Positions 9,151 through 17,861 of a DNA stretch of 64,000 nucleotides are shown in pieces; the stretch's first letter is position 1, and each line of letters opens with the position of its first letter. The notes beneath the pieces are model-generated. The model had not been told where the DNA came from and ran no database searches. It saw only the letters and a program-made list of their open reading frames with translations. The DNA lies in contig JAQTUV010000002.1 of assembly GCA_028707175.1 (NCBI GenBank), forward strand, positions 528,508 through 592,507, given 5' to 3'. Both the position numbers and the translations under genes were made by a program. The stretch comes from Sideroxydans sp. GTDB taxonomy: Bacteria; Pseudomonadota; Gammaproteobacteria; Burkholderiales; Gallionellaceae.

Positions 9151-11313
9151 GTGGAGCATTTGTTAGAGTCGCATTCCCGATTTCATTTCCTTCCTCTAAT
9201 GCGACTGTTGCTGTCGAGACCGACCTATCTGCTAAGCGCGCTGTGGCTGCTATGCCTCGCCATGTGCGCGGGCTCCGCATTGTTCGCCGTCAACGAGCCC
9301 TCGCTCGGCATGGCTTTTGGCGTGCGCGAGGATCAGGTCGTGGTCGAAAGGATCACTGCGCCGCAGGCCGCAGATGTTCAGCCCGGCGCGCGCGCGGTGC
9401 GTCTGAACGAAGTCGAGATCGTGCCGGGAGACTTGAACAACGACCCCGATATGACGCTCAACTTTAAAGAGTTTGTTGCGTTTTATGCCAAGCTGGATAA
9501 ATTGAATGCCGAGATGCATAAGCAGACCGTCACGTTCACTTGGCTGGACGTACAGCATGTCGCGCATGAAACTGTGATCCAGCCACGGCCACGCCAGCTA
9601 CATGACCTGCCGCCGATATTCTGGTTCGTCTGGTTCGTGGGCAGCTTGTGTTTGCTCATCAGTGTCTGGATCTATGTGCTCAAACCGCGAGACTGGGGGG
9701 TGGCGATGTTCGCGTTGAGCGGGCTGATGCTGATGGTGAGCGCCGCTCCTACGGCCATCATCTACTCGCGCGAACTGGCGATCAGCGGGGAGTTGTTCCG
9801 CTTGATGATGTTGACCAACCATTTCGGTGCCCCGATGTACGGTGTGGCCATCGCCGCCATGTTTTTGTTTTATCCGAAGAGACTGATCAGGCCGCGTTAT
9901 ATCCTATGGATGGCACTGATTGCCACGGCGACCTTCAGCGCCGAGATTGCCCAGATCGGAAGCGCTAAGAACAACATCGTATTCATGGCCGTTGCGATGC
10001 TGATAACCGTCATTGCTGCCGTGATGCAATGGCGACTGACCCGGCAGCAACCGCTGGAGCGCGCTTCGTTGCGCTGGTTTTTTTTGACCACCATAATCGG
10101 CCTGACGCTGCTGACGGTCACGATCATTATGCCCCCTCTGTTTGGCGCACTGCCACTGATGTCCACCGGTTATGCCTTCGGCTTTTTCCTTATCATCTAC
10201 ATCGGCATCGCATTGGGGTTGCGCAAATACCGCCTGTTCGATCTGGACGAATGGGCGTACCGCATCTTTTTGTGGATGGCCGGGGCAACGGCGGTGATCA
10301 CGATGGATGTGGTACTGATGACTTTCGGTATCGGGCAGACCGCTTCGCTCAGCGTCACCCTGCTGCTCTGCGGCGGTTTGTATTTCCCGTTCCGGCAATG
10401 GCTGTGGCAACGCATCGTGAACAAGCAATCGCCAAATTTCGAGAGCCTGTTGCCGGAGCTTTCTGCCATCGCCTTCACCACCCCCGCACAGGAACAACAG
10501 GCGCGCTGGAGCGCATTGCTGAAGCGCGTATTTGACCCTCTGGAGATGAAACCTGGCGACGAGTCAGACGGAGCGGGCATTAGTGATGACGGGCTAGGCA
10601 TGATCGTCCCAGGATGCGGTAATCTGCCCGTTTATAACCTGCGCTATGCAGGACGAGGGGCGCGCCTGTTCTCCACTCGAGATGCTGTGTTTGCAACCTC
10701 GTTGAGCCAGTTGCTACAACAGATTATGCAAGGGCGCACTAGCTACGAACAGGGTGTAGCACAGGAAAGAATGCGTATCGGGCGGGACCTGCACGATAAC
10801 ATCGGCGCACGATTGTTGAAGTTGATTCATCAACTGCGGGGAACGCCGAGTGAAGATGTTGCCTATGAAGCAATGAAAGACTTGCGCACATCCATTGCTG
10901 CTATGAATGTGCGCCCTGTGCCGCTGATAGATGCGCTTGCAGATTGGCGTGCAGAAGCCAGTTCACGTTGTGAGGCGGCGGATTGCCAATTACATTGGCA
11001 GCAAGAAGTAATCCCCGTCGAACTTGAGATTTCGTCTCGGTATAAAGCGATGCTGGAATCAATTCTTCGTGAAGCGTTAACCAATGCTTTGAAGCACGCA
11101 GCCCCTTCGGAGGTTGCTGTGAACTTTGAGATTGATATGCCGCGTCTAAAAATCTCGATAGAAAATAATGGTGAGATTGGCAATCCGCTGCTTTGGGAAA
11201 AAGGGTATGGCTTACGCAATATGCGGGGACGATTAGAAGAGGCGGGAGGTCAAATGCAAATTGCATCACAAGCAGACCAAGTACGATTGATATTAACGGT
11301 GTCGCTACAATGA
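9151..11313 (+). CDS. Membrane sensor histidine kinase (NarL/LuxR-system type)
   Basis: The 720-residue kinase has an N-terminal membrane helix (about residues 20-45) and a periplasmic domain of about 100 residues. About seven further membrane helices follow (residues 150-400), then a cytoplasmic kinase of the HisKA_3 class. The phospho-His motif is ERMRIGRDLHDNIGARLL (about 540-557) and the ATPase N-box is EALTNALKHA (about 640). The GTG start follows GGGGGTGG; an ATG at 9199 is possible but lacks a ribosome site. The stop overlaps the regulator gene start as ATGA, so kinase and regulator are coupled. Confidence 0.88.
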   Translation: MEHLLESHSRFHFLPLMRLLLSRPTYLLSALWLLCLAMCAGSALFAVNEPSLGMAFGVREDQVVVERITAPQAADVQPGARAVRLNEVEIVPGDLNNDPDMTLNFKEFVAFYAKLDKLNAEMHKQTVTFTWLDVQHVAHETVIQPRPRQLHDLPPIFWFVWFVGSLCLLISVWIYVLKPRDWGVAMFALSGLMLMVSAAPTAIIYSRELAISGELFRLMMLTNHFGAPMYGVAIAAMFLFYPKRLIRPRYILWMALIATATFSAEIAQIGSAKNNIVFMAVAMLITVIAAVMQWRLTRQQPLERASLRWFFLTTIIGLTLLTVTIIMPPLFGALPLMSTGYAFGFFLIIYIGIALGLRKYRLFDLDEWAYRIFLWMAGATAVITMDVVLMTFGIGQTASLSVTLLLCGGLYFPFRQWLWQRIVNKQSPNFESLLPELSAIAFTTPAQEQQARWSALLKRVFDPLEMKPGDESDGAGISDDGLGMIVPGCGNLPVYNLRYAGRGARLFSTRDAVFATSLSQLLQQIMQGRTSYEQGVAQERMRIGRDLHDNIGARLLKLIHQLRGTPSEDVAYEAMKDLRTSIAAMNVRPVPLIDALADWRAEASSRCEAADCQLHWQQEVIPVELEISSRYKAMLESILREALTNALKHAAPSEVAVNFEIDMPRLKISIENNGEIGNPLLWEKGYGLRNMRGRLEEAGGQMQIASQADQVRLILTVSLQ

Positions 11314-11957
11314 AAACGGCTTTGTTGTTGGAAGACTTGCCAGAGTCGCAAGTGGTCTTGATCGGTGTGATGCAGACCGCCTTTTCCAATATTCGAATAG
11401 GCTGTGAATCGAGTGTGAGTGGTGCGCTTGCGTTGGTAAGCCAATATCAATTTGATTTGGCGTTGATAGACCTTTCTTTACCCGATGGGGATGGAACGAG
11501 TGTCATTGAGGTGTTGGCCAGTCATAACCCAAAGTGCATGATTGTTGTTGCCACTATTTTTGACGACGACGAACACTTGTTCCCAGCGCTTCGAGCTGGT
11601 GCGCAGGGCTACTTACTGAAAGATCAGCCTACGGATCAATTGGTGAATCAATTGCGTGGCATCAGTGAGGGGCATCCGCCCTTATCCCCCGCTATTGCGC
11701 GACGACTGTTAGACCACTTTCGCACAGAGTCGGAGCAATCATTGCCATTAGATAGAGCCGAAGATGCAACGCTATCGGTACGTGAACGAGAGGTGTTGAT
11801 GCAACTCGCCAGAGGCTTAAGCGTTAGTGATATTGCGTTGCTGATGAAAATTTCTCGTCACACAGTTGGCGATCATGTGAAGAGCATCTATAAAAAACTC
11901 AATATTAGTTCGCGTGCCGAGGCGGCGATTCGTGCAAAGGGAATGGGGTTGCTCTGA
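11310..11957 (+). CDS. LuxR/NarL-family response regulator
   Basis: The 215-residue regulator has a receiver domain with phospho-Asp in LALIDLSLPDGDG (about residue 52) and a C-terminal LuxR-type helix-turn-helix (LSVREREVLMQLARGLSVSD through SRAEAAIRAKGMGL). The ORF track starts 39 codons early; the ATG at 11310 overlaps the kinase stop and matches the paralogue's N-terminus (MKTALILED). The regulator at 14046 is a close paralogue, sharing IFDDDKHLFPALRAGAQGYL with one conservative difference. Confidence 0.93.
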   Translation: MKTALLLEDLPESQVVLIGVMQTAFSNIRIGCESSVSGALALVSQYQFDLALIDLSLPDGDGTSVIEVLASHNPKCMIVVATIFDDDEHLFPALRAGAQGYLLKDQPTDQLVNQLRGISEGHPPLSPAIARRLLDHFRTESEQSLPLDRAEDATLSVREREVLMQLARGLSVSDIALLMKISRHTVGDHVKSIYKKLNISSRAEAAIRAKGMGLL

Positions 11958-11978
11958 CTTCTTTACAGCGGGACGGCT

Positions 11979-13208
11979 CTAGAAGAAACTGGTCACTTGT
12001 AAATAATAGTCACGTACCTTGGGAAAGTTATAACCGCCGTAGGTATCTTGCATTTCAAGTTTGATAATCAACGGCACAGCAAATTTGCCGCGCTGCCAAG
12101 CATCGACACCACTCCACGATAAGCCTGCACGCCATTGGTTTGCGCGAATCTTGGTGTTGGTTTCTAGTGCGCTGGTATCGGTACCTAGTGCAGAGGTGTA
12201 TTTATCTTTGCCTTTGATATAGAAATGGCCTGTGGTGGAAGCGCGCCAGTCGCCCCAACGATGTCCCACCTCAATATCGTATTCCTGAAAATCCCCCAGA
12301 TTGCGGCCCAATCTTTCTTTACTAGCTGCAGTGGCGAGTAACTGCCCAGGTTGCGGTACACGCATCGTTGCGTGATCAGCGAGCTGGGTAAAATTTTCTG
12401 CGAGTAGATGTAAATCGAATTCGTTACCGAGGTCGCGGAAATATTCCATTCGCAAACGGAAGTCGTTACTGCCGTCACCGACAGGAATATCAACCAAGCT
12501 GTCAGGATTGTCTCCTTTGGCAATTCCAAAGCGCATCCCTACACCAAGAATTGCACTAGAGCGCTCATCCTTGAAATAGCGCCACAACACGCCCGCAGTG
12601 GGATCGGAAATGCCTGACGTTTGGCTGTTTTCAATGGGTGCATAGCCGTAGCCAAAAATGGGGTTGGTAATTAGTTGTTTTAACCCTGCCGTGCCAACAG
12701 GTGCAGTGGCTCCCCCGCCTACAGGTGCAAAGGGAAAATTGCTCGCACCTATCGGCGCGTTGGGATTAAAGGCAGGGTTGAAACCAGTGTTGCCGCCCAC
12801 CACGGAGAAGTCGATTTGACTGCGCGAGATGACGTATGGAATGAAAAATCCCAGCGTTAAATCTTCTTGTAGTCCATAACCTAAAACCACCTGCAAGGCG
12901 TCTAAACTGGCCTTGCTGTTAAGAGAGCTAGTACCCAAACTTGCATTCGGTCCTAATGCCGCTAAGGCGGGAAACACGTTCCCATTGAAATTGAGTCCAT
13001 CGAACTCTGCATTGAACTTTTGTTCCTTGCCGTTGCTGTCGAACCACTTGTTGTAGCCATTTGTACGCAATTCAACCCTTGCTGCCCAATGCCCTAAAGG
13101 CGCCATTGCATCGATGCCATGACCGGAAGAGGGTGGCAGGGAATCGGCCTGAGCTGTGAAGGATAAGGAAAATAACAACCACGCTAGGGTGGAGTTTCTA
13201 TTGAGCAT
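11979..13208 (-). CDS. Predicted outer-membrane transporter/porin-like barrel protein
   Basis: The ATG at 13208 begins a signal peptide (MLNRNSTLAWLLFSLSFTAQADS); the track's GTG at 13223 would add five residues. The mature protein of about 390 residues has repeated amphipathic strands and ends in VTSFF, as outer-membrane barrels do. It resembles the broad class of barrel proteins annotated as transporters, but I cannot assign a substrate. It follows the hydrolase gene by 17 bp, so the two form an operon with the upstream regulator at 14046. Confidence 0.72.
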   Translation of the reverse strand: MLNRNSTLAWLLFSLSFTAQADSLPPSSGHGIDAMAPLGHWAARVELRTNGYNKWFDSNGKEQKFNAEFDGLNFNGNVFPALAALGPNASLGTSSLNSKASLDALQVVLGYGLQEDLTLGFFIPYVISRSQIDFSVVGGNTGFNPAFNPNAPIGASNFPFAPVGGGATAPVGTAGLKQLITNPIFGYGYAPIENSQTSGISDPTAGVLWRYFKDERSSAILGVGMRFGIAKGDNPDSLVDIPVGDGSNDFRLRMEYFRDLGNEFDLHLLAENFTQLADHATMRVPQPGQLLATAASKERLGRNLGDFQEYDIEVGHRWGDWRASTTGHFYIKGKDKYTSALGTDTSALETNTKIRANQWRAGLSWSGVDAWQRGKFAVPLIIKLEMQDTYGGYNFPKVRDYYLQVTSFF

Positions 13209-13225
13209 TTTGTGAATTTCCACTT

Positions 13226-14023
13226 TTAAATTTGGATTGCCTTTCTTAAGGCGTATGACAAAGGAGTGGTGTCTCCTTCTGCATTAGGATTATCACCGCA
13301 AGGAAAGCTGAATAACGAGTTATGCGGACATTCGCTCCCGATAAACTCGGGGGCAAATTTATCTCCAAAATCTAAATTAATTGGGTAACGATGGATATGA
13401 CTACCTAGGTTTTCGGCTAGCTGGCTGGGGCGCTCGACTACGGTGTCATTATCGTTAGCACAAGGAAACAGAGGAGAGAGAGGAGCCTTCCCGTGATAAG
13501 AGACTCCAACAAAATGATAACGAGCATGAAAGGCCTGATCGCTATTGTTTAGATCGTTCAAGTCGGGACTATCTGATGCGATCGACAATCCCCCGCGAGT
13601 CTTAAAAATTGAGGACAAACCATTCACCCAATTAGCTGTTCCATCGTGTGGCGTGTTGAGTGTCACAACTGCTTCGAAATTTGCTCCGAGTAGATTCATT
13701 TGGCGAGCGATAACCCCCCCCATGCTGTGACAAACAGCATAACGCCTACGAAAGGAGGAAATTTTTTGTCCATACTGGCGCATGAGTAGGTCTGCTATTT
13801 CAACAAAGGTGTGGCTATATGTTTCATACATTGGGGCAATGGAGGAGCAGTAATTTGCATTGGGTACTTGGCGAATTAAATAATCAATTAACTTTGGCAT
13901 ACGATAGCCTTCACCAACAGGATTGAAGCCATGCAAATACACGATCAGGTCATTGTCAGATCGGTTTTCTTGAGAAAGTAATGCGATCTCTTTTGGAGGG
14001 AGGATTGCTATTTCGCTGGCCAT
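13226..14023 (-). CDS. Alpha/beta hydrolase (lipase-like)
   Basis: The ATG at 14023 follows AAAGAG and is preferred over the track start, which would overlap the response regulator gene. The 265-residue protein has the alpha/beta hydrolase elements VYLHGFNP (oxyanion strand, about residue 27) and the nucleophile elbow CHSMGGVIA (GxSxG, about residue 100). It lacks an obvious signal peptide. The substrate is unknown; the family includes esterases and PGAP1-like lipases. It lies 22 bp downstream of a response regulator and just upstream of an outer-membrane protein gene. Confidence 0.8.
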   Translation of the reverse strand: MASEIAILPPKEIALLSQENRSDNDLIVYLHGFNPVGEGYRMPKLIDYLIRQVPNANYCSSIAPMYETYSHTFVEIADLLMRQYGQKISSFRRRYAVCHSMGGVIARQMNLLGANFEAVVTLNTPHDGTANWVNGLSSIFKTRGGLSIASDSPDLNDLNNSDQAFHARYHFVGVSYHGKAPLSPLFPCANDNDTVVERPSQLAENLGSHIHRYPINLDFGDKFAPEFIGSECPHNSLFSFPCGDNPNAEGDTTPLSYALRKAIQI

Positions 14024-14045
14024 ATTTTCTCTTTGATAAAGTTGA

Positions 14046-14675
14046 TTAAATAATTCCCATCTGTTGTGCCGTAATCGCTGCTTCTGCGCGAGAAGATACA
14101 TTTAGTTTTCGGTAGATCGCTTTTACATAGTCGGACACGGTGTATGTGCTGATTCCGAGCAGGCGAGCAGTTTCAGGAAGGGTGAGCCCTTTTGCGATAC
14201 AACGTAGAACTTCGCTTTCCCGATCAGTAAGCGATATGTTCTCGGGTTTTGTTTGTGGCTGAAAGTAGCCCAGCATTTTGCGTGCGACGGGAGGGGATAG
14301 CGGGGGGCGACCTTCGGCAATGCCTTTTAGCAGTTCAATGATTTGTGCTTGTGGCTGATCTTTGAGCAGATAACCTTGTGCGCCAGCCCGTAGGGCAGGG
14401 AACAGGTGTTTGTCGTCGTCAAAGATGCTGGCGACGATGAGTAAGGTTTGTGGAGAGTTGCGATTAAGTTCGCCGATCAGTTCGACGCCACTGCCATCGG
14501 GTAAGCCAAGATCGATCAAGGCTAATTCCGGGGCGGTATGGGCGGCGAGCCAAGTACGAGCTTCTCTCAAACTGCCCACACAGCTCAATGTGATGGCGGG
14601 AAACACGGCGGTTAGTGCTTGGCTTAACCAGACTTGTGAATCAATAACGTCTTCTAGAATGAGTGCGGTTTTCAT
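14046..14675 (-). CDS. LuxR/NarL-family response regulator (paralogue of 11310-11957)
   Basis: The 209-residue regulator has a receiver domain with phospho-Asp in LALIDLGLPDGSG and a C-terminal LuxR HTH (LTDRESEVLRCIAKGLTLPE through SRAEAAITAQQMGII). It is closely similar to the regulator at 11310, so the two systems probably arose by duplication. The cognate kinase gene ends 29 bp upstream, and site D of the G-rich motif lies at the kinase 3' end, just upstream of this start. Confidence 0.93.
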   Translation of the reverse strand: MKTALILEDVIDSQVWLSQALTAVFPAITLSCVGSLREARTWLAAHTAPELALIDLGLPDGSGVELIGELNRNSPQTLLIVASIFDDDKHLFPALRAGAQGYLLKDQPQAQIIELLKGIAEGRPPLSPPVARKMLGYFQPQTKPENISLTDRESEVLRCIAKGLTLPETARLLGISTYTVSDYVKAIYRKLNVSSRAEAAITAQQMGII

Positions 14676-14704
14676 GGCCTAGATAATAGCGAATTCCGAA
14701 CTGA

Positions 14705-16573
14705 TTACACTCCCGCGTTTCGGGGGGGTAGGCTTTGTGTGGGGATGCGCAATGTCATACGGCAGCCATGAGGTGTAACTAGTGTCCAAGCAAGTGACGC
14801 GCTGAGTACTGCAGCTCGCGCTTGCATTCCTGTCATGCCGCGATGTTGTTTAACCGTGTCGTGCTCGAAGCCTTTTCCATCATCAACCACTTCCAATATA
14901 AGCGTGTCATGGTAAATCATGGTGCTCACGTTAATGTGCTGCGCATCTGCATGGCGCAAGATGTTGGTGATCGATTCACGCAGGATACGGCTGATGTTTA
15001 AGGCGGCTTCGGCGCTGATGATGAGTTCGCTTTCGTGCTCAGGCAACGGCCAAGTTAATCGGAGTGAAGTGGCTTTGATGCGTTGTTCTGTCTCAACGCG
15101 TAAATCAGCCAGCAAATCGTTCAGTGGGGTGGTGGCATGAGCAGAGCGAGACACAACGTCACGTAGATCTTGTAAAGCAGAGCGCGCAAGGTCGGCCTCT
15201 TTGCCATGATTTGAGCGCTCCGCTGAAATGGCCAAACCAAGCAGTTTCGCACCTACATCATCATGCAAATCGCGGTAGATGCGTTCACGTTCCATCAATG
15301 CTGCTTGATTGACTTCCAATTCGTGGCGCTCGGCAAAGTTTTTTTGTAGTTCATCCTGTGCCGCAGAAACACGCGCTTCCAAGGTCACGTTAAGACTTTC
15401 CGTTTCGTTCAGGGCTTTGATGAAACGTCCAATCAGATTCCAGCCGATGTAAAAAATAAGTAGAGGCGCTGAATAGGGAAGGATGTGATTGGTGTAAGGC
15501 AACCAATGGGGGATGAAGCCAGATTGGATCAACCAATCGTGGATACCGGTTAACAAAACCAGCGCCATGCTGATGCCAAGCCACTTTACGTAGCGTCTAC
15601 CTCTCGACTCTGTTAACAACTCCCACACCACGATGAAACCGATCACCAAGCTGCCTACTTGCCAAATGACGGTGGTTTGGCTGATGAATTTCAAGTCGGT
15701 TAGTGCATAAGCAAGGGTAGAAAGTACGGCCCAGATGAGAAATCCAAGCTCTAACTTAGGGCGCGAAATGTGCGCGGTACGATGCGCAAAGATGGCCAGC
15801 GTGACCGTCCACCATGCGATGCAACTGTAAATCAGCCAATCCCAAGTTTTGACTGAGATGGGTATGTTGCGAATCACATTGTTCGATGTGTACAAAGTCC
15901 AAAATAATGCCATCAAGGCGTACCAAAGATACATGCTGTCAGTACGGCGACGTTGCCAGATCCCTAAGATAAATAATCCAGCGAACAGCGTACTGACAAC
16001 AAGCGCACTGTTCAGGTCATTTTGTATCAATGCATGTGTTTCGTAGTGAGGACGCAACGAGGCATCAGGGCCAACTGTGATGGGGTTAAGCAGACCGTAA
16101 CCGGGGTATGACTTGAGGCGAATGTAAAGTGTGTTGCTGCCGGATTTCAAATGGCTGAATGGGATGGTGAAGTACAAAGGACGATTCCAATTACGTGCCA
16201 TCGGCTCACTGAATTGCCCGCTATCACCCACGTAAATATCGTTGATGTACACGGCACCATTCATATTCAGGCGCGGCACAAACACGCCCCAGTTTTCAGT
16301 GGGGGCTTGGCTTAACGGAATGTCGAAGCGGTACCAACCGTTGTCGCTCGTTTGATAACGCGCCATTGGCCATTCATCAGGAAGGGTGACGTGGCGCCAT
16401 TCTCCCGCAATGGGCGGGATGGTGGAGTCAGTGATTTGTAAGGCAGCGTCGTTGAGTTGAATCGTTTCATCGGCTTGTGCGGAGGAAGACGTAAACAGTG
16501 CGAGTAAACCCACCAACAATAGTGCCGCCCAGTTTGGGAAAGAGGATGTGTGGGGTGGAAGAGCGGTGTGCAT
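14705..16573 (-). CDS. Sensor histidine kinase with 7TM extracellular-sensing module
   Basis: The start is ATG 16573 (MHTALPPHTS); the track begins at a TTG seven codons earlier. A signal/first helix is followed by a periplasmic jelly-roll-like domain (residues about 40-175, including YRFDIPLS and VFVPRLNMNGAVYINDIYVG). About seven membrane helices come next (180-390), then a coiled segment and a HisKA_3 kinase with phospho-His in ERIYRDLHDDVGAKLLGL and ATPase motifs RESITNILRHA and VVDDGKGF. The layout matches 7TMR-DISM sensor kinases; the ligand is unknown. It pairs with the regulator at 14046. Confidence 0.88.
   Translation of the reverse strand: MHTALPPHTSSFPNWAALLLVGLLALFTSSSAQADETIQLNDAALQITDSTIPPIAGEWRHVTLPDEWPMARYQTSDNGWYRFDIPLSQAPTENWGVFVPRLNMNGAVYINDIYVGDSGQFSEPMARNWNRPLYFTIPFSHLKSGSNTLYIRLKSYPGYGLLNPITVGPDASLRPHYETHALIQNDLNSALVVSTLFAGLFILGIWQRRRTDSMYLWYALMALFWTLYTSNNVIRNIPISVKTWDWLIYSCIAWWTVTLAIFAHRTAHISRPKLELGFLIWAVLSTLAYALTDLKFISQTTVIWQVGSLVIGFIVVWELLTESRGRRYVKWLGISMALVLLTGIHDWLIQSGFIPHWLPYTNHILPYSAPLLIFYIGWNLIGRFIKALNETESLNVTLEARVSAAQDELQKNFAERHELEVNQAALMERERIYRDLHDDVGAKLLGLAISAERSNHGKEADLARSALQDLRDVVSRSAHATTPLNDLLADLRVETEQRIKATSLRLTWPLPEHESELIISAEAALNISRILRESITNILRHADAQHINVSTMIYHDTLILEVVDDGKGFEHDTVKQHRGMTGMQARAAVLSASLAWTLVTPHGCRMTLRIPTQSLPPRNAGV
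14712..14730. promoter_or_regulatory. G-rich palindromic motif, site D
   Basis: CCCGCGTTTCGGGGGGGTA sits in the last codons of the kinase gene, about 37 bp before the start of the response regulator gene (minus strand). It matches the pattern of sites A, B and C. Because it overlaps coding sequence, its function is less certain. Confidence 0.35.
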
Positions 16574-16608
16574 GGCAAGAGGATAACGTATCAAACGAAA
16601 AAACGCCG

Positions 16609-16628
16609 CCCCCTGATTAGGGGGGGTA
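16609..16628. promoter_or_regulatory. G-rich palindromic motif, site C
   Basis: CCCCCTGATTAGGGGGGGTA is a near-perfect palindrome about 36 bp upstream of the second sensor kinase start (16573, minus strand). It is also just before the ABC-F remnant on the plus strand. It shares the CCC-spacer-GGGGGGT form of sites A, B and D and is well placed to control kinase transcription. Confidence 0.45.
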
Positions 16629-16680
16629 TCTATGAAAGGCGGAAATGTAGAATGTGCGCCTTCGAAAACAAGGCAACCCC

Positions 16681-16763
16681 ATGCTTTCTACCGAAAATAT
16701 CATCATGCAATTCGGGGCGAAGCCCCAATTTGAGAACGTCTACGTCAAGTTCGGCGATGGTAA
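16681..16763 (+). pseudogene. 5' remnant of an ABC-F ATPase (YbiT/EttA-like) gene
   Basis: The first 28 codons, MLSTENIIMQFGAKPQFENV then YVKFGDGN, match the N-terminus of ABC-F translation-factor ATPases of the YbiT type. The Walker A region that should follow immediately is absent. After the GGTAAT codons the frame runs into unrelated sequence. The 5' leader upstream (with a TAGAAT that could be a -10) seems to be retained. The gene was therefore cut here by a deletion or by insertion of the accessory block to the right. Confidence 0.65.
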
Positions 16764-16986
16764 TCCAGCTTCCTTTGTTGCCGATTTCGCCCGCCTTGCT
16801 CGATTACTTTCATGTCGTACAACAGTTGACAGCGTCATAAATCGAAGAGGAGTACGCGAAAACGCACGGCGTGAAAGAGTGGGGGAAGGCATCGTATTTA
16901 ACTTAGTGCGAATAATAGTGACGCAAGTGGACATGCTATTTCGCGCGAGTGGCACCGTGTGCATTTCGATTGGAAGGAGTCGTGAA
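16764..16986. other. Non-coding stretch after the ABC-F remnant
   Basis: The track's 323-residue ORF (16654-17625) reads through this stretch, but the translation here looks unlike a protein and joins two unrelated pieces. The real downstream gene starts at 16987 behind AAGGAG. I see no RNA gene or clear promoter here; it probably holds the left boundary of the accessory block and the promoter for 16987. Confidence 0.5.
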
Positions 16987-17625
16987 ATGAAAAGCTTAGT
17001 CCTGGGTTTGTGTTTGTTCTCCTCGCTGACCGGCACCGCTGTTGCGGCAGCAGTGCGAGTTCAGGGCGATGATGTTTACTATGTCAGGGACGATGGGCAG
17101 TCGTACCAGCTCACGAACAGTAAAAATAATGGCGGAGCCGTATTATCACCAGATGGGCAGCGAGTGGCCTATCTGCATATCAAACCCCGAGCAGAAAGAG
17201 ACCATGAGCTGTTTCGCGGGAACGAGATTTGGTTGGTCGATGTCACGGGTAGTAACGCACGACGATTAGTTAAGACGTATGTCGACGATGAGAATGCCGA
17301 AGCCAATCTTGCTCAGTTCAACTCCCTGGCTTTCTCTGTGGCAGGCGATCATTTGTATTTTCTGAGTGCGGCGTGGATGACTTCTGATGCCCTGCACGTG
17401 CTCGATCTATCAACAGGAAAACAAAGGTATCTGGTCGATGGGAACAGTGTATTTGTCATTCCCACGGGGCACTATGCCGAGCATCTCATCGTTGAGCAGC
17501 GGCACTACCTTGAAGAGGGTGGCGCGACCAATTATTACTGGTTGCTGACCCCTGCGGGTAAGGAAGTAAAGATGGCAGGCAAAACATGGAAGCAGGCCAT
17601 GCAGTTCGTTAAGCGCAAGCAGTAG
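16987..17625 (+). CDS. Exported TolB-like (WD40/PD40) beta-propeller protein
   Basis: The ATG at 16987 follows AAGGAG and starts a Sec signal (MKSLVLGLCLFSSLTGTAVAAA). The 212-residue protein has PD40-type strands such as AVLSPDGQRVAYLHI and EIWLVDV, then YFLSAAWMTSDALHVLDLST. It is a clear paralogue of 23054-23677, matching over most of its length (ISPDRKWGAYIHA, EIWLVDM, TAAWTTSGAVHQLDI). It is too short for a full six-blade propeller. The function is unknown; exported sensing or binding is possible. Confidence 0.8.
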   Translation: MKSLVLGLCLFSSLTGTAVAAAVRVQGDDVYYVRDDGQSYQLTNSKNNGGAVLSPDGQRVAYLHIKPRAERDHELFRGNEIWLVDVTGSNARRLVKTYVDDENAEANLAQFNSLAFSVAGDHLYFLSAAWMTSDALHVLDLSTGKQRYLVDGNSVFVIPTGHYAEHLIVEQRHYLEEGGATNYYWLLTPAGKEVKMAGKTWKQAMQFVKRKQ

Positions 17626-17633
17626 AAGTTGCG

Positions 17634-17861
17634 ATGGATAGTTCTTTTCTACAGTCACTGGAAGCGGAGTTTCAATGGTTGCCGGATCTGCTCTATATGG
17701 ATGAAAGGGAAGTTGAACTCTGGCAATCGCAGTCGATGGGCGCTGCTAAGAGCCAAGCCCCAATAAGCACGGACGAAAGGAAAGATGTATGGATACCGCC
17801 ACATTTACCCGCATCGCTAAGGCAGTGGCTTCCGCCAACCATTTTCGTTTGGGGGAAATAG
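17634..17861 (+). CDS. Doubtful small ORF (75 codons)
   Basis: This ORF begins 8 bp after the TolB-like gene without a convincing ribosome site and reads MDSSFLQSLEAEFQWLPDLL at its start. It is in the same frame as the ORF at 17874, separated by a single TAG. Its second half overlaps, in another frame, a better-looking start at 17789. It may be a real short gene, or part of the decayed locus described at 17789-18279. Confidence 0.3.
   Translation: MDSSFLQSLEAEFQWLPDLLYMDEREVELWQSQSMGAAKSQAPISTDERKDVWIPPHLPASLRQWLPPTIFVWGK

Noticed and set aside
9904-10497. 197-codon minus-strand ORF
   Set aside because: Antisense to the transmembrane part of the first sensor kinase; Gln/His/Arg-rich as expected for reverse complements of hydrophobic coding DNA.
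13717-13728. C-run that could be another G-rich motif site
   Set aside because: It has no matching inverted arm and lies in the conserved GGVIA region of the hydrolase.
16654-17625. A single 323-residue protein as given in the ORF track
   Set aside because: Its N-terminus is an ABC-F fragment and its C-terminal 212 residues begin with a signal peptide behind AAGGAG; the join is non-coding.
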